NCBI GenBank assembly: GCA_020638575.1
Contig: JACKIH010000003.1
Coordinates: 1,035,501 to 1,099,500 of the forward strand
Direction of reading: 5' to 3'
DNA: 64,000 nucleotides
Origin: Rhodospirillaceae bacterium
GTDB taxonomy: Bacteria; Pseudomonadota; Alphaproteobacteria; DSM-16000; Inquilinaceae
Shown: piece by piece, positions 43,393-52,210 of the stretch
Layout of the letters: each line of letters begins with the position of its first letter
How positions within the stretch are numbered: the stretch's first letter is position 1
Translations under genes and position numbers: made by a program
The notes under the pieces: model-generated
What the model saw: the letters and a program-made list of their open reading frames with translations, nothing else
Told to the model about the DNA's origin: nothing
The model's database searches: none

Positions 43393-44550
43393 TCAGGTCC
43401 TCCCTTCGCTTTCGGCAAGGGTTCGCGCTTCCTCGGTGATGTCGATCCCCACGGGGCACCACGTGATGCAGCGCCCGCAGCCGACGCACCCCGACGTGCC
43501 GAACTGCTCATGCCAATAGGATAGTTTGTGGGTGATCCACTGGCGGTAGCGCGACGCCGTAGCGCGGCGCACGCTGCCGCCGTGGATGTAGCTGAAGTCC
43601 AGCGTGAAGCAGGAATCCCAGCGGCGCCACCGCTCCGCCACGTCGCCCGACAGGTCGGTCGTGTCCTCCATGGAGGTACAGAAACAGGTGGGACATACGG
43701 CCGTACAGTTGCCGCAGCCGAGGCAGCGGGCGGCCACCTTGTCCCACTGCGGGTGTTCGACGTTGCGGCTGAGCACCCCAGCGGCGTCGTCCACCATTTC
43801 CCGCCCGCCGGCGGCCCGCTGCATCTGGGCGGTGGCGTTGGCGACGGCGCGCTCGGCCGCCGCGATGTCGGCGGCTGTCGCCGGCCCGTGCGGAATGCCC
43901 GTCAACACTGCCGCACCGGCGCGGGAGCCCACCTCGACGACGAAGCGCGCAGAAGCACTGTCGGACAGCTCCGTCAAGGCGAGGTCGAAGCCGGCCTCCG
44001 CCTTCGGCCCGGTCGCCATGGAGGCACAGAAGCAGGTGGCGGCCGCCCGCCCGCAATTGACCGCGACGATGAAGGTGCCGCCGCGCCGCTTGGCATAGCC
44101 GGGATCGGTGAACTGGCCGTTGTCGAACACCCGGTCGAGCACGTGGATGGCGCTCAGCTCGCAGGCGCGGACCCCGAGGAAAGCGTAGCGCGGCGCTGCG
44201 TCCTCCGCCTCCACGCGCCAGGACCGCCCCTCGCGATGGGCCTGCCACAGGCGGGTGCGCGGCGGGTGCAGGTAGCGCTTCCAGCCCTGGGCGGCGAGCG
44301 TGAAGCCGAACAGGGCGCCGTCCTCACCGCGGCCGTCCGCCACCAGGCGGTAGTGGCCCCCCGCCTGCTCGTCGGTCCAGCCCTTGGGCAGATCGGCGAC
44401 CCCGGCGACCGGCCCCAGCACCACGGCGGAGTTCTCCACCCGCGGGCCGATCACCTGGTAGCCGTCATGGGCCAGGCACTGGATGAGTGCGTCGAGGCCA
44501 TCACGGTCGATGGCCATGATTGGGGGGTCTTTTCTGTCCGGCTCGACCAT
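43393..44550 (-). CDS. hyhB: Group 3b hydrogenase iron-sulfur (beta) subunit
   Basis: A 385-residue subunit. The C-terminal part has two 4Fe-4S ferredoxin motifs (CLGCGNCTAVCPTCFC and CVGCGRCITWCPVGID) that relay electrons. An earlier Cys pair region (GVRACELSAIHVLD, NCGRAAATCFCASM) is typical of HyhB/AsrA-like subunits. It is the first gene of the group 3b operon. The ATG at 44550 has GGAGGCGGAGG upstream; an in-frame ATG at 44517 begins the more conserved region but has no clear ribosome site. An FNR-like box lies about 110 bases upstream. Confidence 0.92.
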   Translation of the reverse strand: MVEPDRKDPPIMAIDRDGLDALIQCLAHDGYQVIGPRVENSAVVLGPVAGVADLPKGWTDEQAGGHYRLVADGRGEDGALFGFTLAAQGWKRYLHPPRTRLWQAHREGRSWRVEAEDAAPRYAFLGVRACELSAIHVLDRVFDNGQFTDPGYAKRRGGTFIVAVNCGRAAATCFCASMATGPKAEAGFDLALTELSDSASARFVVEVGSRAGAAVLTGIPHGPATAADIAAAERAVANATAQMQRAAGGREMVDDAAGVLSRNVEHPQWDKVAARCLGCGNCTAVCPTCFCTSMEDTTDLSGDVAERWRRWDSCFTLDFSYIHGGSVRRATASRYRQWITHKLSYWHEQFGTSGCVGCGRCITWCPVGIDITEEARTLAESEGRT

Positions 44551-44658
44551 GGACCTCCGCCTCCCCGGCGCGCACCTGCTGCACAAGAACGCTACAGCTC
44601 CCTCAGGCGCGGTCAGATTGGAGGAGATTAAGGCTAGCGATGAAATCGCTCGCGAGCA

Positions 44659-44672
44659 CTGACCCAAATCAA
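44659..44672 (-). promoter_or_regulatory. FNR/FixK-like box upstream of hyhB
   Basis: On the minus strand this reads TTGATTTGGGTCAG, matching the FNR consensus TTGAT-N4-ATCAA at 8 of 10 positions. The centre lies at about 44665.5. A TAGCCT sequence about 30 bases downstream (44631-44636) could be the -10 element, giving the class II spacing expected for activation near -41.5. The box is within the 226-base gap between hypA and hyhB, which is AT-richer in this part. Confidence 0.55.
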
Positions 44673-44776
44673 GATTATTGGTATATTTGCGGAATACTTG
44701 TTGATGGTGAAGGAATTCCAATTTTCGGTGCATGCGGCGGCGGCGCGGCGGCGGCCAAAGCCCTTTCGCCGGCGGC

Positions 44777-45139
44777 TCAAGCGGCGCCGTCCTGGCGCAC
44801 CTTGCCGACGATTTCCCGCACCTTGAGATCGCCGTGATCGGTGGCACGGACAGTGTAACCGCCGCACCCGGGGCAGCTTCCCGCCCGGTCGGTCACGGTG
44901 ACGGACTTGCCGCAGGTCCAGCACCACGCCTCCACCTCGACGACGGAGATGGTCAGCGTGGCGCCTTCCGCCACCGTGCCGCGCGCCGTGGCATCGAAGC
45001 AGAAGCTGAGCGCGTGGGGCGACACGCAGGACAAGGCCCCGACGTCCACCAGCACTTCGGTGACGCGCTCCAGCGCGTAGCGGCGCGCGTGATCGGCCAC
45101 GATCTCGATCAGGCTCTGGCTGAGGGACAGCTCGTGCAT
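44777..45139 (-). CDS. hypA: Hydrogenase nickel-insertion protein HypA
   Basis: A 120-residue metallochaperone that delivers nickel to hydrogenase together with HypB. The N-terminal MHELSL holds the nickel-binding His2, and the zinc site is in CWTCGK and CPGCGG. The length is normal. It lies 15 bases after the Hyb protease gene, far from the other hyp genes, and probably belongs to the hyb operon. It ends before the FNR-like promoter of the group 3b operon. Confidence 0.95.
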   Translation of the reverse strand: MHELSLSQSLIEIVADHARRYALERVTEVLVDVGALSCVSPHALSFCFDATARGTVAEGATLTISVVEVEAWCWTCGKSVTVTDRAGSCPGCGGYTVRATDHGDLKVREIVGKVRQDGAA

Positions 45140-45154
45140 CTGGGCGTTCGGCGC

Positions 45155-45688
45155 CTATACGGTGACGGGTTGGCGGGCCAACAGGGTAACACCGAGTGAC
45201 GCCAACTCCGCCACCGCGGCGTCGACCAGCGCATCCAGGCGTTCGGCGATGAGGGGGCTGAGGGCGAGCCCCAGTTCCAGATCGACCGGTACCAGGCCGA
45301 GCACGGTGATCGCCCGCGGTGCCTGGTCCAGCAGCGTCAGCGCCGCCAGCACGTCGCCCAGGCCCAACTGGTGGTGCGACTGCTTGGTCTGCCAGCCCAC
45401 GGGAATCGCCGACTGGTCGAGGCGCACCAGCGCACCGGGGCCGGCATCGTCGTCCACGGCATCGAGCACGATCACCGTCTCGCGGTCCGCCAGCACCTCG
45501 ATCAGGTCGAAGCCGGTGGTACCGCCATCGACCACGTCGATGCCGTCGGGCAGATCGAAGCGCTCGGCCAGCCGCTCGGCGGCCCGTACGCCGAGCCCTT
45601 CATCGCCCAAGAGGATGTTGCCGAGCCCGAGGATCAGCACGCCCCGCGGCGGGGTGTCCTTTGTGTTCACTGCCGCTGCCCCGTCCAT
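45155..45688 (-). CDS. hybD: Hydrogenase maturation protease (for Hyb enzyme)
   Basis: A 177-residue endopeptidase of the HybD/HyaD family. Motifs: VLILGLGNILLGDEGLGVRAAERL with the acidic metal-sensing residue, DVVDGGTTGFDL, VIVLDAV, and QSHHQLGLGDVLAAL. It differs from the protease at 39.5 kb, so each hydrogenase has its own. The ATG at 45688 begins a 14-residue lead before the domain. The palindromic repeat separates it from the Hyb large subunit gene upstream. Confidence 0.93.
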   Translation of the reverse strand: MDGAAAVNTKDTPPRGVLILGLGNILLGDEGLGVRAAERLAERFDLPDGIDVVDGGTTGFDLIEVLADRETVIVLDAVDDDAGPGALVRLDQSAIPVGWQTKQSHHQLGLGDVLAALTLLDQAPRAITVLGLVPVDLELGLALSPLIAERLDALVDAAVAELASLGVTLLARQPVTV

Positions 45689-45705
45689 TTTTCGTTCATT
45701 CTGCA

Positions 45706-45776
45706 CCAGCCCGCACCCCCGCCCGGCCGCCCAAGCCATTGTAAACTATTGGGTGGCCGGGTGGGGTGTGGGCCGG
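45706..45776. repeat. Palindromic repeat (hairpin), second copy
   Basis: The left arm (45706-45734, CCAGCCCGCACCCCCGCCC...) and the right arm (45749-45776) pair with a few mismatches around the loop GCCATTGTAAACTA. The sequence closely follows the 38.1-kb copy, including the loop. It lies inside the hyb operon between the large subunit and its protease and could reduce downstream expression. Confidence 0.82.
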
Positions 45777-45800
45777 AACCGACACACCAGAATACGAAGC

Positions 45801-47498
45801 CTACTGCGCCTGGATGCGGGTAACCGCCTTGCCCTTGGCGTTGACCATATGGATGGCGCAGGCCAGGCACGGGTCGAAGGAGTGGATCGTGCGCAAGATC
45901 TCCAAGGGCAGGTCGGGATCGGCCACGGGGTTGTCCAGGAGCGAAGCCTCGTACGGCCCCAGCGCGTCGGCCTCGTCGCGCGGCCCGGCGTTCCAGGTGG
46001 TGGGCACCACCGCCTGGTAGTTGGCGATGCGGCCGTTCCTGAGCACCGCCCAGTGGGACAGCACGCCGCGCGGCGCTTCGTGGAAGCCGACACCGCGCAC
46101 CTCCTCGTCGGGGAACTCCGGCCGGTTGAAGGTGTCGAAGTCGCCGCGGGCGAGGTTGGCCACCAGCAGGTCCCATTGGTCGCCCAGCGCTTCCATCAGC
46201 ACCGCGCAGCGCACGGCGCGGGCGGCATGGCGGCCGATGGTGGAGTGCAGGGCCGACAGCGGGATCTCGCTGCCGAGATGGCTCTGCACCTGCTCGATCA
46301 ACCAGGTGAGGTGCCGCTGCGTCGGCTCGTGGCCGGCGGCGAACATGCACAGGACGTTGGCGAGCGGGCCGACCTGGGCGCGGGCATCGTAGAAGGTGGG
46401 CGACTTCACCCACGAATACTTGCTGTCTTCTTCAAAGTCCGTGTAGTCGGGAATGGTTTCGCCGTCGTAGGGGTGCAGCGCGCCGCGCCCGCCCTGGTAC
46501 CAGGCGTGCTTCACGCTCTCCTTCACGCCGTCGGCGAAGTAGGCATCGTCGAAGCCGGTGATGGCGTGGAACTGGTCCACATCGCCATTGGGGATGTAGC
46601 CGCCCGGCATGGCGAATTCGGTGCCGCGGGTATCCAGCGGCAGGTCGGGCACCGAAAGATAGTTGGTGACGCCGGCGCCATGGCCGGTCCAGTCGGCGTA
46701 TTGCGCGCCGATCACCGCCACGTCGGGCAGGTAGACCTGGGTAACGAAGGCCCCGATCTCGTCGATCACCTGGCGGATCTGCATCAGCCGTTCGATGCCG
46801 AGCGTCGACTGGCTGTCCAGGTTGATGGCGTTGGCCACGCCGCCCACCGCCATGTTCTGGATGTGCGGGGTCTTGCCGCCGAGGATGGCGACGATGCGGT
46901 TGGCCTTGCGCTGATAATCGAGGGCCTGGAGGTAGTGGACGGCGGCGATCAGGTTGACCTCCGGTTCCAGCACCATGGCCGGGTGGCCCCAATAGCCCGA
47001 GCCGAAGACGCCGAGCTGGCCGGAACCGACGAAGGCGCGCAACCGCTCCTGCGCCTGGGTGAATTCCTGGACGCTGTTGCGCGGCCAGTCCGACAGGGTC
47101 TGGGCAACCCGCGCCGCCGCGGCCGGGTCGGCGTCGAGGGCCGAGACGATGTCGACCCAGTCGAGGGCCGACAGGTGGTAGAAATGCACGATGTGATCAT
47201 GCACGCCGTGGGCGGTGATGATCATGTTGCGGATGTACTGGGCGTTCAGCGGCACTTCCAGGCCGAGCGCATTCTCGATGGAACGGACGGACGCGATGGC
47301 GTGCACCGTGGTGCAGACCCCGCAGATGCGCTGGGAGAAGATCCAGGCATCGCGGGGGTCGCGGTCGCGCAGGATCAGCTCGATCCCCCGCCACATCTGG
47401 CCCGACGCCCAGGCGTTGGCGACGCGGCCGTCGTCGACCTCGCAGTCGATCCGCAAATGGCCTTCGATGCGGGTGATCGGGTCGACGGTGATGCGCAT
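45801..47498 (-). CDS. hybC: Hyb-type group 1 [NiFe] hydrogenase large subunit
   Basis: A 565-residue catalytic subunit of a membrane-bound, periplasm-facing uptake hydrogenase. Nickel ligands: RICGVCTTVHA near residue 60 and DPCLACAIHMV near the C-terminus, with about 14 residues after the HMV that the protease removes. TRIEGHLRI marks the N-terminus. The ATG at 47498 follows AGGAGG by 8 bases. Gene order small subunit, FeS protein, membrane protein, large subunit matches E. coli hybOABC, so this is a Hyd-2-like (1c-like) enzyme that feeds H2 electrons to quinone. Confidence 0.95.
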   Translation of the reverse strand: MRITVDPITRIEGHLRIDCEVDDGRVANAWASGQMWRGIELILRDRDPRDAWIFSQRICGVCTTVHAIASVRSIENALGLEVPLNAQYIRNMIITAHGVHDHIVHFYHLSALDWVDIVSALDADPAAAARVAQTLSDWPRNSVQEFTQAQERLRAFVGSGQLGVFGSGYWGHPAMVLEPEVNLIAAVHYLQALDYQRKANRIVAILGGKTPHIQNMAVGGVANAINLDSQSTLGIERLMQIRQVIDEIGAFVTQVYLPDVAVIGAQYADWTGHGAGVTNYLSVPDLPLDTRGTEFAMPGGYIPNGDVDQFHAITGFDDAYFADGVKESVKHAWYQGGRGALHPYDGETIPDYTDFEEDSKYSWVKSPTFYDARAQVGPLANVLCMFAAGHEPTQRHLTWLIEQVQSHLGSEIPLSALHSTIGRHAARAVRCAVLMEALGDQWDLLVANLARGDFDTFNRPEFPDEEVRGVGFHEAPRGVLSHWAVLRNGRIANYQAVVPTTWNAGPRDEADALGPYEASLLDNPVADPDLPLEILRTIHSFDPCLACAIHMVNAKGKAVTRIQAQ

Positions 47499-47574
47499 TC
47501 CTCGGTCCTCCTGCGGTCGCCCGGTGGTGCCGGGCGCCAAGGCCCATGGGGGCTGTTGAGGTCTTCTTGTTCGA

Positions 47575-48771
47575 TCAGGCCGATGCCGTTCCTTCGGGGT
47601 GTTCGGCGTGCTCTTCCCGGTAGGCGGCCTCGACGGTTTCCAGGACCGGCAGCCGCTTCACGAAGACCAGGTAGAGCATGACTTCCAGCGAGAAGATCCC
47701 CACCGTCACCATGATCTCGCCGACCGAAGGGAAGTAGAACCAGCCGTCGCCGGGGTGATAGCCGATCAGGTAGCAGTCCACGCGATAGAGCGTGCCGGCC
47801 ACCAGCAGCAACAACGCCGACAAGAACAGGCGCAGCGCGCTCGGCCGGGAGGAGCGCGGCCATAGCAGGATGAGGGCCGCGAGGTGCAGGGCGCTTTCCA
47901 CCCAGAACATCACGGCATCCAGCGTCGCTGCAAAGGCGAAGCTGATGTTGCCGCTGAACACCAGGTCGGCCAGGCGCAGCACCAGGAAGCCCAGCAGCAG
48001 CCAGGCCATGGCCGTGCAGAGGCGGTTGAGGATGAAGGTCTCCATGGGCCGGCGGAAGCCGATGGACGCCAGCACCGCCTCGAACACCACGATGGCGAAG
48101 CCCATGAACAGGGCCGACACCAGGAACAACAGCGGCAAGAGCTGGGTCTGCCACAGGGGCGAAAGCTGGTGGCCGAGGATCACCAGGATGGTGCCCATGG
48201 AGGACTGGTGCATCGTGGGCAGCAGCACGCCGAGCCCGATGAAGATGAACAGCACGCGATCGAGCTTCTGGCGCACGTTGCGCATGCCGAGCTTCTCCAG
48301 GAACACCGGGGAGAACTCGACCATCAGCACGGTAAGGTAGGCGGCGATGCACAGTGCCGTCTCCAGCATCACCGAGTTGTATTGCGACAGCCAGGGCAGG
48401 AACATGTTGTAGCCCTGCCAGTAGCGCCCCAGGTCGATCAGCACCGACAGGCCGCCGAGCGCGTAGCCGAACAGGCTGGCCAGCAGGGCCGGGCGCACCA
48501 GCGGATGGTATTCGCCGCGGTTGAGGATGTAGACCAGAAGCGCGATGGCGTAGCCCGCACAGCCGAAGGCGGTGCCGACCACCAGGTCGATGGCGATCCA
48601 GATGCCCCAGGGATACCCGTCAGACAGGTTGGTGACAGCCCCCAGGCCGAAGACGAAGCGCTGCACCAGGAAGTAGGTCGCGATCAGCGCCAGCGCCGCC
48701 AGCACGATGAACGGGCCGGTGAGGATGCGGCCGCCCAGTGCGGCATGCTTTGGTGTGCGAACATCGGCCAT
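47575..48771 (-). CDS. hybB: Hydrogenase membrane subunit, NrfD/HybB family
   Basis: A 398-residue integral membrane protein with about nine or ten transmembrane helices (e.g. FIVLAALALIATYFLV, GYPWGIWIAIDLVVGT, LLPTMHQSSMGT, LLFLVSALFMGFAIVVF). NrfD/HybB proteins anchor the enzyme and exchange electrons with the quinone pool without haem. The MHQSSMG region is a family hallmark. It is placed between hybA and hybC. Confidence 0.94.
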   Translation of the reverse strand: MADVRTPKHAALGGRILTGPFIVLAALALIATYFLVQRFVFGLGAVTNLSDGYPWGIWIAIDLVVGTAFGCAGYAIALLVYILNRGEYHPLVRPALLASLFGYALGGLSVLIDLGRYWQGYNMFLPWLSQYNSVMLETALCIAAYLTVLMVEFSPVFLEKLGMRNVRQKLDRVLFIFIGLGVLLPTMHQSSMGTILVILGHQLSPLWQTQLLPLLFLVSALFMGFAIVVFEAVLASIGFRRPMETFILNRLCTAMAWLLLGFLVLRLADLVFSGNISFAFAATLDAVMFWVESALHLAALILLWPRSSRPSALRLFLSALLLLVAGTLYRVDCYLIGYHPGDGWFYFPSVGEIMVTVGIFSLEVMLYLVFVKRLPVLETVEAAYREEHAEHPEGTASA

Positions 48772-48828
48772 GGTTCTTGTCCCGTCGCTTGGTCGCTCGT
48801 CCTCAGTCCCCGTCCTCGGCCCAAGCCT

Positions 48829-49878
48829 TCAGTCCCAGTCCTCCGGCCGATGCCGGCGCGAACTGCGGTAGGCGAACACCACCAGGCCCGCCAACAGCAG
48901 CATCGGCGCCACCATGTAGCGGTAGAGCGTGTGCTGGATGCCTTCGGTGATCGAGGCGTAGGAGGTCGTCGGCACGTCCTCCGGCAGGCCCAGCAGGCCG
49001 AACGGCACGCCGGCCAGCATGCGGCACTGGGTGCTGCCCAGGATCTCCTCGCCGTAGATGTCCTGCCGGTAGTGCGCCACTGGGGCGACCTGGCGCGCCC
49101 GGTCGGTGACCGGGGCCCCGCCATCTTCCGCGCGCAGCAAGGTGCCGCGCGGGAAGGCGTAGGTTTCGCCGGGAGCCATGGCGAGGCGCCGCTGCGCTTC
49201 GGCCTGCAGCACGTCGGTATGGCCGAACAGCGTTGCCCCGGTGGGGCACACGTCGGCACACGCCGGGATATCCTGGTCCGGCAGGTTGGAGCAGAGCTGG
49301 CACTTCTGGATCTGGCCGAACGCCTCGTCGAACTCGTAGCGCGGCACGTTGAACGGGCAGGCCAGCACGCAGTAGCGGCAGCCGATGCAGCGTTCGGGAT
49401 GGTGGGTGACGATGCCGGTCTGCGGGTCCTTGGTCATCGCCGAAACCGGGCAGACGGAGACGCACGACGCGTCGGTGCAGTGCATGCACTGGCGCTTGAC
49501 GAAGGCGTAGCCGTCGACCTCCCGGTCCTTCTGCTCCATGGTGCCGTCCTGGTAGACCTGGATCACCGTGAGCGTGTCGCCCGACAGGTCGGTCGGCGTG
49601 TCCCAGGTGCCGCCGTTCCAGGCTTCGTATTGTTCCGGCACCTCCACCGGCATGCCGTTGGCCCGTTTGCACGCCACCTGGCAGGCGCGGCAGCCGATGC
49701 ACAGGGTGGAGTCGTAGAGCAGGCCGACCGCGTCCTCCGGCATGGGCCGCGGGTCGCGCCGCAGATCCTGGGCGATGGCAGTGGCGCTGCCGCCGGCGGT
49801 CACGGCCGTAACGGCCGCGGCACCGGTCGCCCCCTCGGCCGCGGCGAGCTTCAGGAAGTCGCGTCGGTTCAGGGTCAT
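48829..49878 (-). CDS. hybA: Hydrogenase four-cluster FeS subunit with Tat signal
   Basis: A 349-residue electron-transfer subunit. It begins with a Tat signal (NRRDFLKLAAA), then four ferredoxin-type Cys groups: CIGCRACQVACK, CMHCTDASCVSVCP, CIGCRYCVLACP and CQLCSNLPDQDIPACADVCP. A C-terminal transmembrane helix (VAPMLLLAGLVVFAY) anchors it, as in E. coli HybA. It passes electrons from the small subunit to HybB. It lies 19 bases after hybO. Confidence 0.95.
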   Translation of the reverse strand: MTLNRRDFLKLAAAEGATGAAAVTAVTAGGSATAIAQDLRRDPRPMPEDAVGLLYDSTLCIGCRACQVACKRANGMPVEVPEQYEAWNGGTWDTPTDLSGDTLTVIQVYQDGTMEQKDREVDGYAFVKRQCMHCTDASCVSVCPVSAMTKDPQTGIVTHHPERCIGCRYCVLACPFNVPRYEFDEAFGQIQKCQLCSNLPDQDIPACADVCPTGATLFGHTDVLQAEAQRRLAMAPGETYAFPRGTLLRAEDGGAPVTDRARQVAPVAHYRQDIYGEEILGSTQCRMLAGVPFGLLGLPEDVPTTSYASITEGIQHTLYRYMVAPMLLLAGLVVFAYRSSRRHRPEDWD

Positions 49879-49897
49879 GGCCGTATCACCGCTGTCG

Positions 49898-51109
49898 TCA
49901 GGTTGACTGGTCGGAGGATGCTTTGTCCGCTGGTGTGCCGGCGGGCGGTGCCTCGCTGGGCGGCGGGCCGTGCTTGGCCAGCCGGCTGGCGAGCACAGCC
50001 GCAGCGCCGACCGCGGCCCCGGCCACGCCGGCCGCAACCCCGACGGCGGCGGTGCTCAGCTCTCCTTGGTCTTCCACCACGCGCGGGAACGCGGTGGGCG
50101 GCGTCACGGTCTGCAAGGTGGCCAAGCTGTGGATTGACTTGGTGAAGCCCACCCCCTGCTCGGTGCAGCCGAAGCAGGGATGGCCGATGCCGACGGGCCA
50201 GGCACTCTCGCCGATATCGTTGAAGCCGATGGCCGGGCAGTTGGCCCAGGTCTCCGGTCCCTTGCAGCCGAGGTAGTAGAGGCACCAGCCCTGGCGGTGC
50301 CCCTCGTCTCCAAACTCGCGGGCGAAGCGGCCGGCATCGAAATGCGGGCGGCGTTCGCAGTTCTCGTGGATCAGCCGGCCGTAGGCGAAGCGCGGCCGGT
50401 TGCGGTGGTCGAGCTCCGGCAGCCGCTCGAAGGTCAGGTAGTGCAGCACCGTGACCAGGAAGTTGTAGGGGTTTGGCGGGCAGCCGGGGATGGACACTAC
50501 GGTGTGGTCGGGCAACACCTCCTGGGCGGAGCGGGCGTTGGTGGGGTTGGGCTGGCTTGAGGGAACGCCACCCCACGACGAACACGAGCCCATGGCGATG
50601 ATGGCGCCCGCCCCCTCCGCGGCATGGGTGACGGAATCGACGAACCGTTCGCCCGCCACCTTGCAGTAGTCCGCGGTATCGCCGGTGGGGATGGCACCGT
50701 CGATCACCAAGAGGTAGCGGCCATGGTTGTCTTCCATGGAACGCCGGCGGAACTCCTCCGCCTGGCGGCCGGCGCCGGAACACAGCGTCTCGTGGTAGTC
50801 CAGCGAGATCTGGTCGAGGATCAGGCTTTCCAGCGTCGGGTGATGGGCCCGCAGCAGCGTTTCGGTGCAGCCGGTGCAGGCTTGGCCGGACAGCCAGATC
50901 ACCGGCGGCCGGGTGGCACTGGTGGTGGCGTTGGCGATGCGCACCCCCAAGGCCGGCGACAAGCCGAGCGCGGCCGCCACCCCCGTGCAGTACATCAGGA
51001 ATTCCCGGCGAGTGACGCCGCCGAGCGCCCCCTGATAACTGTCCAATTGGCCAATCGGCTCGTCACTTGCGTGACTGGGCACGGGGATGGCGACCTGTCG
51101 CGAGGCCAT
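49898..51109 (-). CDS. hybO: Hyb-type hydrogenase small subunit with Tat signal
   Basis: A 403-residue iron-sulfur subunit. It has a Tat signal (TRREFLMYCTGVAAALGL) after about 30 residues, the proximal cluster motif GQACTGCTETLLR, GSCSSWGGVPSS, IPGCPPNPYN, HENCERR, and HPCFGCTEQGVGF. A C-terminal Ala-rich transmembrane helix (about residues 350-375) anchors the complex. It exports HybC by hitch-hiking through the Tat system. The ATG at 51109 has GGGAGG upstream; GTG 51115 is an alternative. It is the first gene of the hyb operon, and an FNR-like box lies 130 bases upstream. Confidence 0.95.
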   Translation of the reverse strand: MASRQVAIPVPSHASDEPIGQLDSYQGALGGVTRREFLMYCTGVAAALGLSPALGVRIANATTSATRPPVIWLSGQACTGCTETLLRAHHPTLESLILDQISLDYHETLCSGAGRQAEEFRRRSMEDNHGRYLLVIDGAIPTGDTADYCKVAGERFVDSVTHAAEGAGAIIAMGSCSSWGGVPSSQPNPTNARSAQEVLPDHTVVSIPGCPPNPYNFLVTVLHYLTFERLPELDHRNRPRFAYGRLIHENCERRPHFDAGRFAREFGDEGHRQGWCLYYLGCKGPETWANCPAIGFNDIGESAWPVGIGHPCFGCTEQGVGFTKSIHSLATLQTVTPPTAFPRVVEDQGELSTAAVGVAAGVAGAAVGAAAVLASRLAKHGPPPSEAPPAGTPADKASSDQST

Positions 51110-51237
51110 AGGCACATCCTCCCGATCTTCCCGTCGTCTTTGCGACGCGGGGCCGCTGTGCGGCTTTTATTGGCAAGGCCCGATTGAGTCTGAGCCATGC
51201 GTTCAGCCGAAACTAAGCATTCGAATTTTGCAAGTCT

Positions 51238-51251
51238 CTGATGTAGATCAA
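51238..51251 (-). promoter_or_regulatory. FNR/FixK-like box upstream of hybO
   Basis: On the minus strand this reads TTGATCTACATCAG, matching TTGAT-N4-ATCAA at 9 of 10 positions. Its centre lies about 135 bases from the hybO ATG. TTAGTT at 51211-51216, about 31 bases downstream, has the spacing of a -10 but is a poor match. The leader (51110-51200) has two short GC hairpins (near 51132-51148 and 51152-51164) of unknown function. Confidence 0.65.
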
Positions 51252-51349
51252 CTTATGCCCACTTAGAGTGAAATATTTGCCCCGAAGCTCCCCTTTTTCT
51301 CTCTCATTTTGACGCTTTGCACCCTGGGAGTCCGTTGGCCCTCCACTGC

Positions 51350-51793
51350 TCAATCTGAGAGTGTCTGCAGGAAGGCGATCACCCTCGCCCGGTCGCCGGC
51401 ATCGGCAATACCGCCGAAGGTCATGGCGGTACCCGGCAGGGCCGCAGCCGGATCGGCGAGGAAGTGGTCCAGCCGCTCGGGTGTCCAGATGCCGTCGGCG
51501 GTCCTGAGCGCGCGGGAGTAGCCGAAGCCGTCCACGCCGCCGACCGTCCGGCCGACCACGCCCCACAGCGGCGGCCCCACGCGCGGGGCGGCTCCGCGGT
51601 CGAGCGCATGGCACACGGCACAGGGCTGCGCGAGCACACGGCCCTGCGCCACAGCCGCAGTGTCCTGCGGGGACGGGCTGCGCCAGGGCTGCCACAGCCC
51701 CAGGACTGCGACGGCCACGCCCAGGCCGGCCACCATCGCCGCCACCGCCAGGGCGGCTCGCCGACGGCGCATGCTCCGCTCAGCCCCTATCAT
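51350..51793 (-). CDS. Membrane-anchored c-type cytochrome
   Basis: A 147-residue class I cytochrome c. An N-terminal hydrophobic helix (AALAVAAMVAGLGVAVAVLGL) is an uncleaved anchor or signal. The haem motif is CAVCH in LAQPCAVCHAL; PRVGPPLWGVVGR and a later Met (PGTAMTFGG) as likely axial ligand fit the cytochrome c2/c550 type. The GTMxFGG-type loop is clear. It lies just upstream of the hyb promoter on the same strand and may carry electrons in the same respiratory chain. The ATG at 51793 or the one at 51772 is possible. Confidence 0.9.
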   Translation of the reverse strand: MIGAERSMRRRRAALAVAAMVAGLGVAVAVLGLWQPWRSPSPQDTAAVAQGRVLAQPCAVCHALDRGAAPRVGPPLWGVVGRTVGGVDGFGYSRALRTADGIWTPERLDHFLADPAAALPGTAMTFGGIADAGDRARVIAFLQTLSD

Positions 51794-52210
51794 GCCGCCG
51801 ATCCGTAGGGCCTGGGCCGGGCGCGCTCTGCCGCAGCGCAAGATCGTTGCAGGTCGCGGCACCCCCGAGCAATCCACGCCCACAAATACCAGGAGCCGAG
51901 GTCACAAACATGTTTCGGCCGCGCGTCAATGCCGCAAGCCCTCGATTACTATGAAATCGAATGGCAGCTCTTCTCCGGATGCCGAAACGCCAGTTCTCGG
52001 CAACAACTCGCTGCACCCGCCATGCATGCGGTTGGGAGCTGGTCCGCAAGATGTCGGACTCCCCGGGGTGGGAGCCCGGCCTAATATTAGGCTGTGGATT
52101 GACCTGTGTTTGTAGGCTCGCGCGGCCGCCAAGTCGTTGCATTGCAACAAAGCCTGCTTTGATTGAGTGCAGCGAAAGACCCGCGGGCCAGCCCATCTGA
52201 GGACAGACCC
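51794..52210. promoter_or_regulatory. Intergenic region with two operator-like palindromes
   Basis: This 417-base gap between the cytochrome (leftward) and a small plus-strand gene (rightward) has two perfect palindromes: GCCTAATATTAGGC at 52079-52092 and GTTGCATTGCAAC at 52136-52148. They lie 119-132 and 63-75 bases before the small gene's ATG. They look like regulator-binding sites but match no site I can name. No tRNA is found. Confidence 0.5.

Noticed and set aside
45162..50145. Long plus-strand frames (839 and 753 codons) across the hyb operon
   Set aside because: They are antisense to well-recognised hydrogenase genes and show no motif of their own.
51152..51171. GC hairpin followed by TTTTATT as a rho-independent terminator on the plus strand
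   Set aside because: No plus-strand gene precedes it and the stem is only five pairs; more likely a leader structure of hybO.
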